Source: Planctomycetota bacterium
Lineage (GTDB): Bacteria; Planctomycetota; JAJSAM01; JAJVHW01
Length of the DNA stretch: 64,000 bases
Direction of reading: 5' to 3'
NCBI GenBank assembly: GCA_021776825.1
Contig: JAJFFG010000086.1
Coordinates: 1 to 64,000 of the forward strand
Below are positions 17,779 through 26,242 of the stretch, piece by piece; position 1 is the stretch's first letter, and every line of letters starts with the position of its first letter. The notes under the pieces are model-generated. The model searched no databases. It saw nothing but the letters and a program-made list of their open reading frames with translations, and was not told the origin of the DNA. The translations under genes and the position numbers were made by a program.

Positions 17779-18926
17779 AGATCCGCTTCGTCCCACTGAT
17801 CCTGAAGATGGTCACGCGTCAGCGAATGCGGACGATCCTGACCGTCGGCGGCGTGGCCACCGCGATGTTCCTCTTCGCGCTGATCCAGTCGCTGCAGAAC
17901 GGCGTCCGCGAGGCGACGGAGATGGGTGCCGACGACACGACGCTCGTCGTGTACCGCGAGAACCGCTTCTGCCCGTTCACGAGCCGGCTCCCCGAGGACT
18001 ATCAGCGCCGCATCGAGGCGGTGTCGGGCGTCGACACGGTCACCCCCATGATGATCGTCGTCAGCAACTGCCGCGCGAGCCTCGACGTCGTGACGTTCCG
18101 CGGCGTGCGCCCGGATCACTTCGCCGCGACCGACGGATCGCGCCTGCGGATGATCTCGGGCTCGCTCGATACCTGGCAGCAGCGCACCGACGGCGCACTC
18201 GTCGGTCGGACGCTCGCCGAGCGGCGCGGACTGTCGACGGGACAGCGTTTCGACGCGAACGGCGTGACCGTCACGGTGTCGGGCATCTTCGACTCGGACG
18301 AGGCGCAGGACGTGAACGTCGCGTACGTCGATCTCGAGTTCCTGCAGCGCGCTCCGGGCGCGAAGGGCGACGGCATCGTCACGCAGTTCAATGTGCGCAT
18401 CGACGATCCGTCCCGAGCCGACGAGATCGCCTCCGACATCGACGCCACATTCGCCTCCGCGCAGGAGCCGACGTACACGAGTCCCGAGAAGGCCTTCGTC
18501 GCCCGCGCGGCGGCCGACGCGCTCGAGCTCATCGGCTTCACGTGGTGGGTCGCGTTCGGCTGCGTCGGTGCGGTGACGGCGCTCGTGGCCAACGCCATCG
18601 TCCTGACGGTGCAGGAGCGCGTGCGCGACATCGCGGTCCTCCAGACGCTCGGCTACACGGGCGGACTCGTCGCGCGGATGATCATCACCGAGGGCCTCAT
18701 CCTCGGACTCGCCGGTGGCGTGTTCGGCGCGTTCGGCGCCGCGGCCCTCCTCGCGTGGGGCGACTTCAGCCTCTCGAACGAGGGACTCTCGATCGCAGCC
18801 GAGGCCAGCGTGGAGACGGTCGCTATCGCCATCGGCCTGTCGGCCGTGCTAGGCGTCGTGGCGGGTCTCGTGCCCGCCATGCGCGCGGCGCGCATCGAGA
18901 TCGCTGCGTCGTTCCGGGCCGTCTGA
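17775..18926 (+). CDS. FtsX/MacB-type ABC permease, first copy
   Basis: A 383-residue permease with one N-terminal membrane helix (about 22-42), a large periplasmic MacB-like core domain (about 45-255) and three C-terminal helices (about 260-375). It holds two Cys (FCPFTS near residue 58 and NCRAS near residue 98) in the periplasmic domain, unusual enough to note in a metal- or thiol-regulated operon. It pairs with the next gene to form a heterodimer with the shared ATPase. Start overlaps the ATPase stop. Confidence 0.9.
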   Translation: MKIRFVPLILKMVTRQRMRTILTVGGVATAMFLFALIQSLQNGVREATEMGADDTTLVVYRENRFCPFTSRLPEDYQRRIEAVSGVDTVTPMMIVVSNCRASLDVVTFRGVRPDHFAATDGSRLRMISGSLDTWQQRTDGALVGRTLAERRGLSTGQRFDANGVTVTVSGIFDSDEAQDVNVAYVDLEFLQRAPGAKGDGIVTQFNVRIDDPSRADEIASDIDATFASAQEPTYTSPEKAFVARAAADALELIGFTWWVAFGCVGAVTALVANAIVLTVQERVRDIAVLQTLGYTGGLVARMIITEGLILGLAGGVFGAFGAAALLAWGDFSLSNEGLSIAAEASVETVAIAIGLSAVLGVVAGLVPAMRAARIEIAASFRAV

Positions 18927-18928
18927 CG

Positions 18929-20095
18929 ATGCCGCGTCTGCTCCCCTTCGACTACGCCGTGCGCAACCTCGGGCGTTCCCGGCTGCGGCTCGGGCTCGCC
19001 GTGTTCGGAGCGGCGCTCGTGGTGTTCCTGGTGACGGTCGCCGCGGGCTTCGTACGCGGCATGGGGTCGAGCCTCTCGGCTGCCGGCACCGGCCGCAACG
19101 TGATCCTGCTCGGCGCAGGCAGCGAGGAGAGCGTCGAACGGAGCGAGGTCGACGCCTCGGTGCCCGGCATCGCGGCGGCGTCGGTGCCTGGCATCGCGGA
19201 ACGACTCGGCATCCCGTTCGTCTCGCCGGAGATCGTGTTCGCGACGGAGGTGCGCCTCGAGACGCTCCCCGACGAGCCGGTGTTCGTCACGCTGCGCGGC
19301 GTGCGCGATGCGGCGTACCTCGTGCACTCGCAGATGCGCATCACCAGCGGCCATGCGCCGGGTCCCGACGAGCTCATCGTGGGCCGACTCGCCGCCGCGC
19401 GCATGGGCATCGACGACGCACTGTTGGGCGAGGGAGCCGTGGTTCGCCTCGACGGTCGAGCATTCACGGTCGTCGGCCGCTTCGAAGCACCTGGGACCGT
19501 CCTAGAAGCGGAGCTGTGGTGCGACCTCCAGGACCTGCGCGTCGTGACGCAGCGCGATCGGTTCTCGTGTGTCGTGGTCTCGATGCAGGACGCCGACGGC
19601 TTCCACGACGTCGATCTTCTCGCCAAACAGCGGCTCGACCTCGAGCTCGTTGCGATGCGCGAGAGCGACTACTACGACAAGGTGTTCGCGTTCTATCGGC
19701 CCGTTCGCTGGATGGTCTGGCTGACGGCGATGCTCGTCGGCGCCGGTGCGTTGCTTGGCGGGCTGAACACGATGTACGCGGCGTTCGCGTCGCGCGTGCG
19801 TGAGCTGGCGACGCTGCAGGCGCTCGGCTGGTCACGCATCGCCATCCTGATCTCGTTGGTGCAGGAGTCGCTGATCGGCGCCGCGGCGGGATCGCTGTTG
19901 GCCGTCGTCATCGCGATGGCGGCGCTGGACGGGATCGCTGTGAAGATCTCCATGGGCGCGTTCGGCCTGCAGATCGACGCGTTCGTGGTGACGCTCGGAC
20001 TGGCCGCCGGCCTGCTGGTCGGACTGGTCGGCGCGATCCCGCCCGCGCTGCGATGTTTGGGCATGCCGGTGGCACGGGCCCTACGATCCGCATGA
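18929..20095 (+). CDS. FtsX/MacB-type ABC permease, second copy
   Basis: A 388-residue permease of the same topology: membrane helix about 17-40, periplasmic core, then three helices from about 270 to the end. It starts 2 bases after the first permease stop, with the ATG at 18929 leading straight into MPRLLPFDYAVRNLGRS, the typical opening of these proteins. The open frame continues upstream in another frame of the first permease and should not be used. Substrate unknown; two different permeases suggest a LolCE-like heterodimer. Confidence 0.9.
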   Translation: MPRLLPFDYAVRNLGRSRLRLGLAVFGAALVVFLVTVAAGFVRGMGSSLSAAGTGRNVILLGAGSEESVERSEVDASVPGIAAASVPGIAERLGIPFVSPEIVFATEVRLETLPDEPVFVTLRGVRDAAYLVHSQMRITSGHAPGPDELIVGRLAAARMGIDDALLGEGAVVRLDGRAFTVVGRFEAPGTVLEAELWCDLQDLRVVTQRDRFSCVVVSMQDADGFHDVDLLAKQRLDLELVAMRESDYYDKVFAFYRPVRWMVWLTAMLVGAGALLGGLNTMYAAFASRVRELATLQALGWSRIAILISLVQESLIGAAAGSLLAVVIAMAALDGIAVKISMGAFGLQIDAFVVTLGLAAGLLVGLVGAIPPALRCLGMPVARALRSA

Positions 20096-20119
20096 TTCCG
20101 CATGACAAGGAACAACACG

Positions 20120-20671
20120 ATGAACAAGACGGTGTCGACGATGGCTCTGCTACTCGGCCCAGCGATGCTCGGCCTGGCGCTCTCCGGCTGTGGCGGCCCA
20201 GACGGCGAGCCGGTGACGCAGACGCTCAAGGTGGAGATCCCGGCCGAGGTCTTCGTCGCGTCCGCGCCGGATGGCGCGCAGGACGTTCACGACCTCAAGG
20301 CGAGCGACGTCGCCGAGGGCGCCGAGGTTGTCGTCAGTGGCAAGGTCGGTGGCGCTCTCGAGCCGTTCAGCGGGGCACGGGCGGTACTGACGCTCGCGAC
20401 CGCCGACGGCCACATCCAGTCATGCGACACGCGCGCGAACGACGGCTGTGAGACGCCGTGGGACTTCTGCTGTGACGCACCGGACGCGATCATGGCGAAC
20501 ACGGTCACGATCCAGATTGTCGGCGCCGACGGCCGTCCCCTGAAGGCGTCGCTCCACGGCGAGCACGGCATCGACAATCTGAGCGTCCTGACGGTCAAGG
20601 GCACGGTCGGCCCGCGCCCCGACCCGAACGTGCTCGTGATCAACGCCAGCGCGATCCACATCGCCCACTAG
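20120..20671 (+). CDS. Cys-rich lipoprotein of the ABC export operon
   Basis: A 183-residue lipoprotein with lipobox LSGC and then a beta-rich domain. Its core has four conserved-looking cysteines: SCDTRANDGCETPWDFCCD, which could bind a metal or form disulfides. Similar PWDYCC-type lipoproteins are, as I recall, common in Planctomycetota and undescribed. I start at the ATG at 20120 because AAGGA stands 8 bases upstream; the ATG at 20102 has no ribosome site. It lies 24 bases after the second permease, so it probably belongs to the operon and may be cargo, chaperone or metal-binding partner. Confidence 0.75.
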   Translation: MNKTVSTMALLLGPAMLGLALSGCGGPDGEPVTQTLKVEIPAEVFVASAPDGAQDVHDLKASDVAEGAEVVVSGKVGGALEPFSGARAVLTLATADGHIQSCDTRANDGCETPWDFCCDAPDAIMANTVTIQIVGADGRPLKASLHGEHGIDNLSVLTVKGTVGPRPDPNVLVINASAIHIAH

Positions 20672-20674
20672 CCC

Positions 20675-22244
20675 CGCGCGCATCGCCAAGCTGCGCGAGG
20701 CCGCCGACGTCGCGATGTACACGCCCGGTAGTACGGCGGGTCTGCCGCTCTCGGTCCTGAGTTCGTTCTCCGCCCCCCCACCCGAGTTGCTCGACGACTC
20801 GGAGGCGCTGCGCGACCGCATCCAGGCCGCGGTCTCCGGCCTGCTGGCGCTCCTCGGCATCGACGCCGATCCGCTCCGCAGCCGCGAGCACATCCTGCTC
20901 GCCAACATCCTGCATCGCGCGTGGAGCGACGAGCAGGACCTCGATCTCGGTGGACTGATCCGGGCGATCCAGGAGCCCGGCTTCGACCGCGTCGGCGTGA
21001 TGGACATGGAGTCGTTCTTCCCGAGCAAGGCGCGCTTCGAGCTCGCCATGACGCTGAACAACCTGCTGGCCTCGCCCGGCTTCGCGGCGTGGATGGAGGG
21101 CGAGCCCCTCGACATCGCCAACCTGCTCCATACGCCGACGGGGAAGCCGCGGATCGCGATCCTCTCGATCGCGCACCTCTCCGATGCGGAGCGCATGTTC
21201 TTCGTCACGCTCTTTCTCAACGAGGTCGTGGCGTGGATGCGATCGCAGTCCGGCACGACCAGCCTGCGCGCCCTGCTCTACATGGACGAGGTCTTCGGCT
21301 ACCTGCCGCCGACCGCCAACCCGCCGTCGAAGCGACCGATGCTGACGCTCCTCAAGCAGGCGCGTGCGTTCGGCGTGGGCGTCGTCCTCGCGACACAGAA
21401 CCCCGTCGATCTCGACTACAAGGCGCTCTCGAACGCGGGCACCTGGTTCCTCGGCCGGCTGCAGACGGAGCGCGACAAAGGCGGTCCGCTCACGCGGCGA
21501 CAGATCCGCACGCTGACGAAGGAACGTAAGGCGGCGGCTCCGGCGACGAGCAGACCGGTCGCGCGCGCGACGACGAAGACCGCGCCCGGCGGCACGCGCC
21601 CGGTGGTACCGCCCCAGGTGCCGGAGGTCTTCGTACGAGCCAACGGCGGCGGCCGACTCGTCTACCGGCCCGCGCTGCTCGGCACGGCACGTATGCAGTT
21701 CGCGCGTGCCCGACCACCGGTCGACTGCTTCGAGGACACGACCGTGCTGTCGCCACTGAGCGACGACTCCGCAATCGCTCCATGGGACGCCGCGGAGTCG
21801 CACCCCGGGATCGAGCTCGCGAACGAGCCGGAGGAGGGCGCAACGTTCGGTGAACTCCCGGGCGGCGCCGCACAGGCGAAGAGCTACCCGAAGTGGGAAC
21901 GCGCGCTGAAGACGCACCTCTACCAGAACCGCACTGTGTCGGTCCGTGTCTGCAAGAAGCCGAAGCTCAGCGGCAAGGCGGGCGAGAGCGAGCGCGACTT
22001 CACGGCACGATTGCGGCAGTCGGCGCGCGAGCTGCGCGAACTCGAGGAGGAGTTGGAGCAGCTCGAGGAGGAGTTCTCGGAGGCGGCCGACGCGCTGAAG
22101 GACTCGTTCGACCTCGACCTGCTCGACGTCGAGAGCGTGGAGATCCGTCCAAAGAAGACTGGGATCACAGTTGGGCGCGTCGCATTGGCCTGGACACCCT
22201 GGAGAGTCGCCGACGACGGCACTGCGGAGCCCGCGTTCGGATAG
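20675..22244 (+). pseudogene. Decayed HerA-like ATPase (N-terminus and internal segments missing)
   Basis: The sequence resembles large HerA/FtsK-like ATP-binding proteins, usually around 800 residues, but has no Walker A. Family-like sequence (RIAKLREAADVAMYTPGS) begins only 4 bases after the stop of the preceding lipoprotein. The Walker B region is present (LLYMDEVFGYLPP, VVLATQNPVDLDYK). At RLQTERDKGGPLTRRQIR the segment that normally holds the arginine finger and sensor motifs appears to be missing in frame, and near RQSARELRELEEELEQ most of the C-terminal coiled coil is also gone. The C-terminus (IRPKKTGITVGRVALAWTPW) is intact. Length comparison is from memory. An ATG at 20715 could still start a 509-residue product. 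Confidence 0.65.
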
Positions 22245-22253
22245 AATCCGCGC

Positions 22254-23240
22254 ATGCGCCATCGACTCATAGCCACCGTGATCGCGCTGGTCACGACACT
22301 CGCGATCGCCGGGTTCACGGACCTGTTGGACCCGCTCCACGACGCCGTCGTGATCCGCCGCGACGCGACCGACACCTCGACGCGAAAGGGGCGTCGCATC
22401 GCGAAGGCACTGACGAAGACAGTCGATCGACTCGCGCGCGACGGTGCGACGGTCGACGACGACCTGAAGGCGCTGCGCAACGCGGTCCGCACGCTGGACC
22501 GGCGCTTCCCGGCGGATGGGACGTTCGACCCGCTGATCGAGTCCGCGTTGGACGCGCTCGAGAATGCCGCCATCGCACGCCGCGACGGGCTCGCCGCGTG
22601 GAGCGGACTACTCGCGCGGCCGAAGGACGAGCGACGGCTCACGAGTGCGGTCACGGTGTTCGATGCGCGCCTGACGAAGGCGACGTCGGCGACGCGTCGC
22701 CATGTGCGCGCCGATCTCCTGCGGCGCGGCTGCAAGGCCGTCGAGGACACCGCCGCGAAGCTCGACCTCGACCTCGAGCCGGGACCGGATGGTCGACAGC
22801 CGGACTTCCTGCTCGAGGACGTCAACCCGACGTCGGCCACCGCCGGACAGAACGTCTCGCCGCGCGATCTCGAGGGCGGTGTCTCGGCGTGGTACTTCGG
22901 CCACGCGACCTGAAGTTACTGCCGGAGTCAGTTCGACTCCCTCGACGACCTGCAGACGGATCTGCTCGCGGACGACCCGTCGAGCACGATCCGCATCCTG
23001 GGTGTGAACGGCGTCGGCTACGAGAGCGCGAACGCGACGATCGTGGCGAACAACGACATCCCCTGGCTGCAGGACACCGCGGCGCAGGACGTCTGGTCCC
23101 GATGGGCACCGACGTATCGCGACGTCATCATCCTCGACGCCGAGAACCGTCCGATCGCGGTCTACAACCTGACCGTACACGACCTGCAGTCGCCGGCCGC
23201 GTTCGCGGAGTTGAAGGCACTGCTGCTCGGCGCCCAGTAG
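22254..23240 (+). CDS. Predicted selenoprotein: membrane-anchored redoxin with UxxC
   Basis: A 328-residue protein read through an in-frame TGA (codon 220, 22911-22913). After an N-terminal hydrophobic anchor (about 5-22) and a helical region comes PTSATAGQNVSPRDLEGG, then VSAWYFGHAT-Sec-SYC, that is a UxxC redox site at the position of the CxxC of thioredoxin-fold proteins. Downstream of the TGA the frame stays open for 108 codons with clear redoxin-like sequence (IRILGVNGVGYES, PWLQDT, YRDVIILDAENRPIAVYNLTVHD). A perfect 6-base hairpin starts 10 bases after the TGA. Role: probably a periplasmic thiol or peroxide oxidoreductase. If not decoded, the product would stop at residue 219 and lose the redox domain. 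Confidence 0.85.
22911..22940 (+). promoter_or_regulatory. Bacterial SECIS-like element, selenoprotein 1
   Basis: The TGA (22911-22913) is followed after 10 bases by GGAGTC (22924-22929), loop AGTTC and GACTCC (22935-22940). The stem is perfect and the loop contains GU, the placement and loop feature expected for SelB recognition in bacteria. Confidence 0.75.
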
Positions 23241-23251
23241 CCGCGCCCCGG

Positions 23252-23359
23252 CCCGGTTCTGTTGACAAGCCCGGTTCTGCTGACAAGCCCGGTTCTGTTG
23301 ACAAGCCCGGTTCTCCTGACAAGCCCGGTTCTGCTGACAAGCCGGGTTCTCAAGACGAG
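23252..23359. repeat. 18-base tandem repeat, six units
   Basis: Unit CCCGGTTCTGTTGACAAG with C/T and G/C changes at two positions; five good units and a degenerate sixth. It starts 12 bases after the stop of the first selenoprotein gene. There are no spacers, so it is not a CRISPR. Confidence 0.9.
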
Positions 23360-23537
23360 GACACCGTTGCGCACCGTGGATGTCACTCCCCGGTTTCATC
23401 CAATGCCTGGGGAATGCCAGCAGGCGCCGTTCCGGTTTGGCACTGCACGTGCGTCTCAACAGGTGGCCTGTGGTCGCGGGGCTCTTCGGGGCCGCCACGG
23501 GCGGAACGTTGGCCGAGAAGACCGAAAGGACAGAACC

Positions 23538-23726
23538 ATGCTCGCGACGATGAACCTCTTTTGCTCCGTCTGCCTCAGCACCCAGTCCTTCCTCGACCTC
23601 GGCCCCAAGCTCGTGTGCCCACGCTGCAACAAGCAGCTCCACCGCGAGCGACCGGCCGTGGTCCGGAAGCGGGGTGTCCCCACCCTCACTCCGCGACCCC
23701 AGCCGATCTGGCGCGAAGCCGTCTAG
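23538..23726 (+). CDS. Mini zinc-ribbon protein, second paralog
   Basis: A 62-residue protein with CSVC and CPRC pairs and the same linker (QSFLDLGPKLV) as the protein at 12263. A basic, Pro-rich tail follows (PAVVRKRGVPTLTPRPQP). The ATG has AAAGGA about 10 bases upstream. The two copies are about 11 kb apart with unrelated neighbours, so they are not a recent tandem pair. Function unknown; single-ribbon proteins of this size often bind nucleic acid or a larger enzyme. Confidence 0.7.
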   Translation: MLATMNLFCSVCLSTQSFLDLGPKLVCPRCNKQLHRERPAVVRKRGVPTLTPRPQPIWREAV

Positions 23727-23775
23727 AGCGTCTCCGCTCACGCCGCGCTGGGGCGAGTAGGCCGACCCCATGAAC

Positions 23776-23811
23776 AACGCGCCCGGTTCCCCGAGGGGAG
23801 CCGGGCGCGTT
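23776..23811. terminator. Strong bidirectional hairpin between convergent genes
   Basis: AACGCGCCCGGTTCCCC, a GAG-containing loop, and the near-complementary arm GGGAGCCGGGCGCGTT form a stem of about 16 pairs with one mismatch. It lies between the stops at 23726 (plus) and 23838 (minus). There is no long T-run. Confidence 0.7.
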
Positions 23812-23837
23812 CAGCGCACTCGGACCGAGGTCGGTGC

Positions 23838-24593
23838 CTACCGGCCGCTGCCTCCGCCGCCGCCACCGGAGCCGCCACCGCCGCCGCCGCCCTGGCCGCC
23901 ACCAGAGCCGCTGCCGCCGCCGCCCTTCTGGCCGCCACCGCCGCCGCCGCCCTTCTTTCCGTCGTCCTTCTTGGGCGGGGGCGGGGCCGGAGGAGGAGGA
24001 GGAGGACCTTCGCCGCCGTCAGCATCGCCGCCGCGCTCACCGCCTGCGCCGCCGCCTTCGCCGCCGCCACCGGTTCCACCGGCTCCGCCGCCCTTGCCGC
24101 CCTTGCCGCCCTTACCACCACGCGGGCCCTCGGGACGCGGGGGAGGAGGAGGCGGCGGAGGGTTGTGTCCACCGCGGCCTTCACCGCCTTCGCCACCACC
24201 GGCTCCGCCGGCCTCACCACCACCAGCACCAGCACCGCCGCCAGGGCCGCCACCGGCTCCCCCGCCTTCGCCACCGCCGGCTCCACCACCAGCGCCACCA
24301 CCCGTGCCGCCGCCATCACCACCCTCGGGACGCTCGCCCGGGTCGTCGCAGCCGGGACGCGGCGGCGGAGGAGGAGGAGGCGGCGGGGGCGGCTCTTCGG
24401 AGCCGTCCTGGAACGCGAGGGTCGGCGCCACGGAGACGAGCGACAGCTGCGCGGTCGGCAGCTGGGACGTCTGGAATTGGGACGTCTGGAATTGGGACGT
24501 CTCGAGCTGGGGAGCAGCGTGGGCCGCGGCCGCGAAGGTCACGGTCGCCAGCAGCGCCAGGATGCTCGTACGGGGGAAGGTCGCGCGGGTCAT
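23838..24593 (-). CDS. Secreted Gly/Pro-rich low-complexity protein
   Basis: A 251-residue protein with a signal peptide (about 8-27, AAAAHA) followed by short repeats TSQFQTSQFQTSQL (15-base DNA period), then alternating blocks: a run of about eleven Pro, GGG-rich segments with Glu, Asp and Ala, a second Pro run, GGKGGKGGKGG, a third Pro block with KKDDGKK, and a final GGGG/SG tail. It looks like an extracellular structural or surface protein. No domain is recognised and translation of such a frame from GC-rich DNA could be spurious, but the signal peptide and GGAG ribosome site 6 bases before ATG 24593 favour a real gene. Confidence 0.6.
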   Translation of the reverse strand: MTRATFPRTSILALLATVTFAAAAHAAPQLETSQFQTSQFQTSQLPTAQLSLVSVAPTLAFQDGSEEPPPPPPPPPPPRPGCDDPGERPEGGDGGGTGGGAGGGAGGGEGGGAGGGPGGGAGAGGGEAGGAGGGEGGEGRGGHNPPPPPPPPRPEGPRGGKGGKGGKGGGAGGTGGGGEGGGAGGERGGDADGGEGPPPPPPAPPPPKKDDGKKGGGGGGGQKGGGGSGSGGGQGGGGGGGSGGGGGGSGR

Positions 24594-24760
24594 CGGAGTC
24601 TCCATTCCATCGTACCCCAGCTTCGTCGCTGGAGCCGGTCGAGCGCGGCGACCTTCGCCTGCACCCGCATTCCCATTTCCTCGTCTCATGCCGCGCAGCC
24701 TAGGGCCGAGCCCTTTCGCAATTCTGAAGGTCCCTGAAGGTCTCAGGGATTCTGTGAGCC

Positions 24761-26242
24761 TCACGTGGTGCGCTCGCCGCGGAAGGTGACCGTGAGCCCG
24801 CTGTGCTCCGGCCGCTCGAAGCGCAGTTCCATGCCGTGGCGATCGCAGACGCCGCGGGTGATGTCCAGGCCGAGCCCGGTGCCGCCCTTGCCGCGGGTCC
24901 GTGCCGCCGAGCCTCGGTAGCCTCGATGCGTGAGGCTCTGCATGTCCTCGTCGGAGAGCCCCGGACCGTCGTCGACGACGCGGACGACGAAGTGCTTCTC
25001 GCCGTCGGCGTGCAGGATCACGGCCACATGGCCCCCCTCGCGGTTGTAGCGAATGGCGTTCTGCACGACGTTGCCGAACGCCTGCTCCAACAGCGTGACG
25101 TCACCGGAAATCGTGAGCCGCTCCTCGGGAACCGCGTGATTGAGCTCGATGCCCTGCCCGCGCGCCACGGGCGTGAAGCGCGAGGAGAGCCGCTCGATGA
25201 GCTCGTTCAAGTCGACCTTGTAGAGCAGCACGCCGCTTGGTCCGGCCTCGAGTTTGGCTGCGGTGGCCAGGTTCGCGACGAGCGAGGTTGTGTAGTCCAC
25301 CTCGCGCAGTGCGTCGCGGACGGCGCTCCGCCCCTCCGCGTCGTCCTCCGGAACCGCCCGCCGTACGGCGTGGATGTGGCCCTGCAGAACCGTGAGCGGC
25401 GTCATGACGTCGTGCGTGGTGTTGGCCACGAAGGCGCGCAGCGTCTCCTCGCGTCGTTCGACCTCGGCCAGGTGCTCACGCACTTCGGTGCCGGCGTCGT
25501 TGAAGGCTCGCGCCAGATCGGAGACCTCGTCGGACCCCTCGACGGCGACCGTGCCCTCGTAGTCGTCGTCCGCGGACTCACGGACGGCGGCCTCGAGTCG
25601 ACGGATGCGGCGCACGACCGGGCCACTCGCGACGAGCACCGCGATGAGCACGCCCCCGCTGACCACGAGTCCGACCCACCAGAGTGCGAGAGCGCCGAGG
25701 GGCGGGACCTCGCCGGTTCGCCGGACGAGCACGAAGGCGCACGGGCTGTCCACCCACGGCATCCGCACCAGGGCCTCGTAGCCCTGTTCCTCGAGCGTCG
25801 GCCCGTCGAGACGCAGCAGCGCCACGTCGTCTCCGTCGTGCATCGCCGCAACGAGCTCGGCGTCCAGCGGCGGGGAGTTGGTGTTGGCCGAGACGAGATC
25901 GTCGGCGTACGCCCAGAAGCGCGTGCGCATCTCGCGGCCGCCGCCCCGCTTACCGCGACGCGGGCCGCGTCGGCCGACCGGTCCGGCGTCGGGGGCGGGC
26001 GGTGGCGGCGGAGGAGCCAGTTCGTCGCCGGCCGCGCCGCGTCGACGAGGTCGAGGAGGGAACCGCTCGGGAGCCGCCTCACAGCGCTCGCGCCCCCCCG
26101 CCTGCATGCGCGTGACCGCGAACTCCTGCAGGATCTGCGCGACGCGGCGCTGCTCGAGGTCCACGCGCAGCCAGACGGACGCCGCCGCCATGGGGAGTGC
26201 GGCGACGACAACGGAGATGGCCAGGCGCGTCCGAAGGCGCAC
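24761..26242 (-). CDS. Membrane sensor histidine kinase
   Basis: A 493-residue kinase. First membrane helix about 6-24, a periplasmic sensor region (about 25-182) with a Pro-rich insert, second helix about 184-206, HAMP (about 207-260), HisKA with phospho-acceptor His277 in NTTHDVMTPL, and an ATPase domain with the N-box NAIRYN, DDGPGLSD and GKGGTGLGLDIT. It starts at GTG 26242, whose G is the last base of the TAG stop of the upstream gene (TAGTG), so the two are translationally coupled. No response regulator is found nearby. Confidence 0.92.
   Translation of the reverse strand: MRLRTRLAISVVVAALPMAAASVWLRVDLEQRRVAQILQEFAVTRMQAGGRERCEAAPERFPPRPRRRGAAGDELAPPPPPPAPDAGPVGRRGPRRGKRGGGREMRTRFWAYADDLVSANTNSPPLDAELVAAMHDGDDVALLRLDGPTLEEQGYEALVRMPWVDSPCAFVLVRRTGEVPPLGALALWWVGLVVSGGVLIAVLVASGPVVRRIRRLEAAVRESADDDYEGTVAVEGSDEVSDLARAFNDAGTEVREHLAEVERREETLRAFVANTTHDVMTPLTVLQGHIHAVRRAVPEDDAEGRSAVRDALREVDYTTSLVANLATAAKLEAGPSGVLLYKVDLNELIERLSSRFTPVARGQGIELNHAVPEERLTISGDVTLLEQAFGNVVQNAIRYNREGGHVAVILHADGEKHFVVRVVDDGPGLSDEDMQSLTHRGYRGSAARTRGKGGTGLGLDITRGVCDRHGMELRFERPEHSGLTVTFRGERTT

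Noticed and set aside
23252-23359. CRISPR array
   Set aside because: The units abut directly, with no spacers and no cas genes.
21893-23773. 626-codon plus-strand frame across several genes
   Set aside because: It crosses the end of the HerA-like gene, the first selenoprotein and the repeat in another frame, and its composition is Arg/Gly/Ala-rich without motifs.
23770-24789. Pro-rich plus-strand frame opposite the Gly-rich gene
   Set aside because: Complement of a Gly-rich coding strand gives Pro-rich translation; it lacks a signal peptide and ribosome site, while the minus frame has both.
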